Below, in pieces: positions 63,451 to 64,000 of a DNA stretch of 64,000 nucleotides; position 1 is the stretch's first letter, and every line of letters starts with the position of its first letter. The stretch spans positions 248,001 through 312,000 of the forward strand of contig VRZD01000002.1 of the NCBI GenBank assembly GCA_016743235.1, in the 5' to 3' direction. Under the pieces are notes generated by a model that was given only the letters and a program-made list of their open reading frames with translations, did no database searches and was not told the DNA's origin. The stretch is from Pantanalinema sp. GBBB05. Its GTDB lineage: Bacteria > Cyanobacteriota > Cyanobacteriia > Leptolyngbyales > Leptolyngbyaceae. A program made the position numbers and the translations under genes.

Positions 63451-64000
63451 ATGATGCATTTACAAAGAAGCTCACTGCTTTGTCTGCTCGTTTTACTCAC
63501 CTCTTGGAGTCCCCTTTCTCCCCTCTCCACCGCCCCCGCTGGAGCTGACCCTGCCGCCCAAGAACAACGAGATACCCTGGTGCCGATCGTCGTCAAAACG
63601 CTGGGCTATCCCGACGCCAGTGTTGCCGTCCAACCCTATATCAAACGAATTACTCTGCAAGGGGGCTATGGCTTAGCCGATTGGGAAAGAGGCGAAGCAT
63701 CAGGAATGGTCGCCTTAATTTCGCACCGCCAAAACACCTGGACTGCGATTCGGCTAGGTGGCGGCATGCCCTCAGCCACAGACTTGAGCCAGGCAACCGG
63801 CATGCCCGTCGCCCTCGCCCAAAGCTTATTAGATGAACATGTAGGCACAGCCCAAAGCCAAGCCCAAGTCGTCCCCAACTACTGCGGTAGTGGCGAAACC
63901 ACCTTTCTAGCGGTAGAAACAACCAGCTACTTAATCAGTATTTGTGGAGCCAACCAGCCCACCACCTATATAGGCGTCGAAAAGCGCAATCCCCAGCAAA
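63451..64000 (+). CDS. Secreted protein of unknown function (3' partial)
   Basis: Open from ATG 63451 to the right edge (183 codons, no stop). N-terminal signal peptide: MMHLQRSSLLCLLVLLTSWS with an Ala-rich region near residues 28-35 as likely cleavage area. The mature part has a repeating beta/alpha pattern (WTAIRLGGGMPSA, GLADWERGEASGMVALISH; core runs) and two Cys residues (NYCGSGE, ISICGANQ) about 23 apart that could form a disulfide. Two operator-like palindromes lie upstream. No family recognised; C-terminus outside the window. Confidence 0.7.
   Translation, partial: MMHLQRSSLLCLLVLLTSWSPLSPLSTAPAGADPAAQEQRDTLVPIVVKTLGYPDASVAVQPYIKRITLQGGYGLADWERGEASGMVALISHRQNTWTAIRLGGGMPSATDLSQATGMPVALAQSLLDEHVGTAQSQAQVVPNYCGSGETTFLAVETTSYLISICGANQPTTYIGVEKRNPQQ

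Noticed and set aside
63650..63922. 90-codon minus-strand frame at the right end
   Set aside because: Opposite the signal-peptide-bearing plus frame, which has the better coding pattern.

Overview
The window comes from a filamentous, phycobilisome-containing cyanobacterium. The evidence is psaM (photosystem I), nblA (phycobilisome degradation), a complete fraC-fraD-fraE filament-integrity/septal-junction cluster, a cyanoexosortase A locus with an HpsJ-family gene, a PucC-like (BCD) chlorophyll-family transporter, several PAS/GAF histidine kinases, and frequent GCGATCGC (HIP1-type) octamers. A Leptolyngbya-like lineage would fit, but the genus cannot be fixed from this sequence alone. No rRNA, tRNA, CRISPR array, transposase gene or prophage was seen.

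Layout. 0-3.2 kb: MacA/MacB-like efflux ABC system (adaptor cut by the window edge). 3.3-6.1 kb: two different sulfonucleotide reductases flanking an SbcD-type nuclease. 6.2-15.1 kb: glutaredoxin-like protein, MurE, a DICT-domain kinase-like protein lacking the phospho-accepting His, a DUF4090-type protein, a second Mre11/SbcD-like nuclease, a PAS/GAF kinase and ProA. 15.2-25.8 kb: AhpD-like protein, HNH nuclease, FkbM methyltransferase, PurE, NagA, TerC-family protein, PsaM, a Usp protein, MiaB, a bestrophin and an M20 hydrolase. 26-35.4 kb: a large multi-sensor kinase, aldo/keto reductase, BCD transporter, an inositol-monophosphatase-family gene with no ordinary start codon, Ppa, PanD, an MBL hydrolase and a pentapeptide-repeat protein. 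35.5-42.4 kb: a degenerate kinase-like protein, HpsJ/cyanoexosortase A cluster, a TPR protein, and an Mnx/GDT1-type Mn transporter preceded by a yybP-ykoY manganese riboswitch. 43.5-49.5 kb: phasin-like gene, fraCDE, a double-domain ArsA-type ATPase, ThrB. 49.7-56.9 kb: an HD-like protein, DHH phosphoesterase, TPR protein and alanine racemase.

The last 9 kb is accessory in character. Between alr and nblA lies a three-gene minus-strand cassette (57.0-61.1 kb): a small protein with two winged-helix-like regions, an AAA-type ATPase, and a DUF1802-like/PD-(D/E)XK nuclease fusion. The ATPase and nuclease genes are visibly AT-rich and lack HIP1 octamers, unlike their surroundings and unlike the first gene of the cassette. 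Two copies of a short palindromic dispersed element and a 21-bp tandem array lie beside it. This cassette is the best candidate for an undescribed (possibly defence or DNA-processing) system; its function is inference. Beyond nblA a long non-coding stretch carries a pair of identical-type palindromes (operator-like), followed by a secreted protein cut by the window end.

Functional themes: cell-envelope and filament biology (MurE, Alr, NagA, Fra proteins, exosortase), sulfur assimilation, manganese homeostasis, DNA repair nucleases, and sensing by histidine kinases, two of which look catalytically incomplete.
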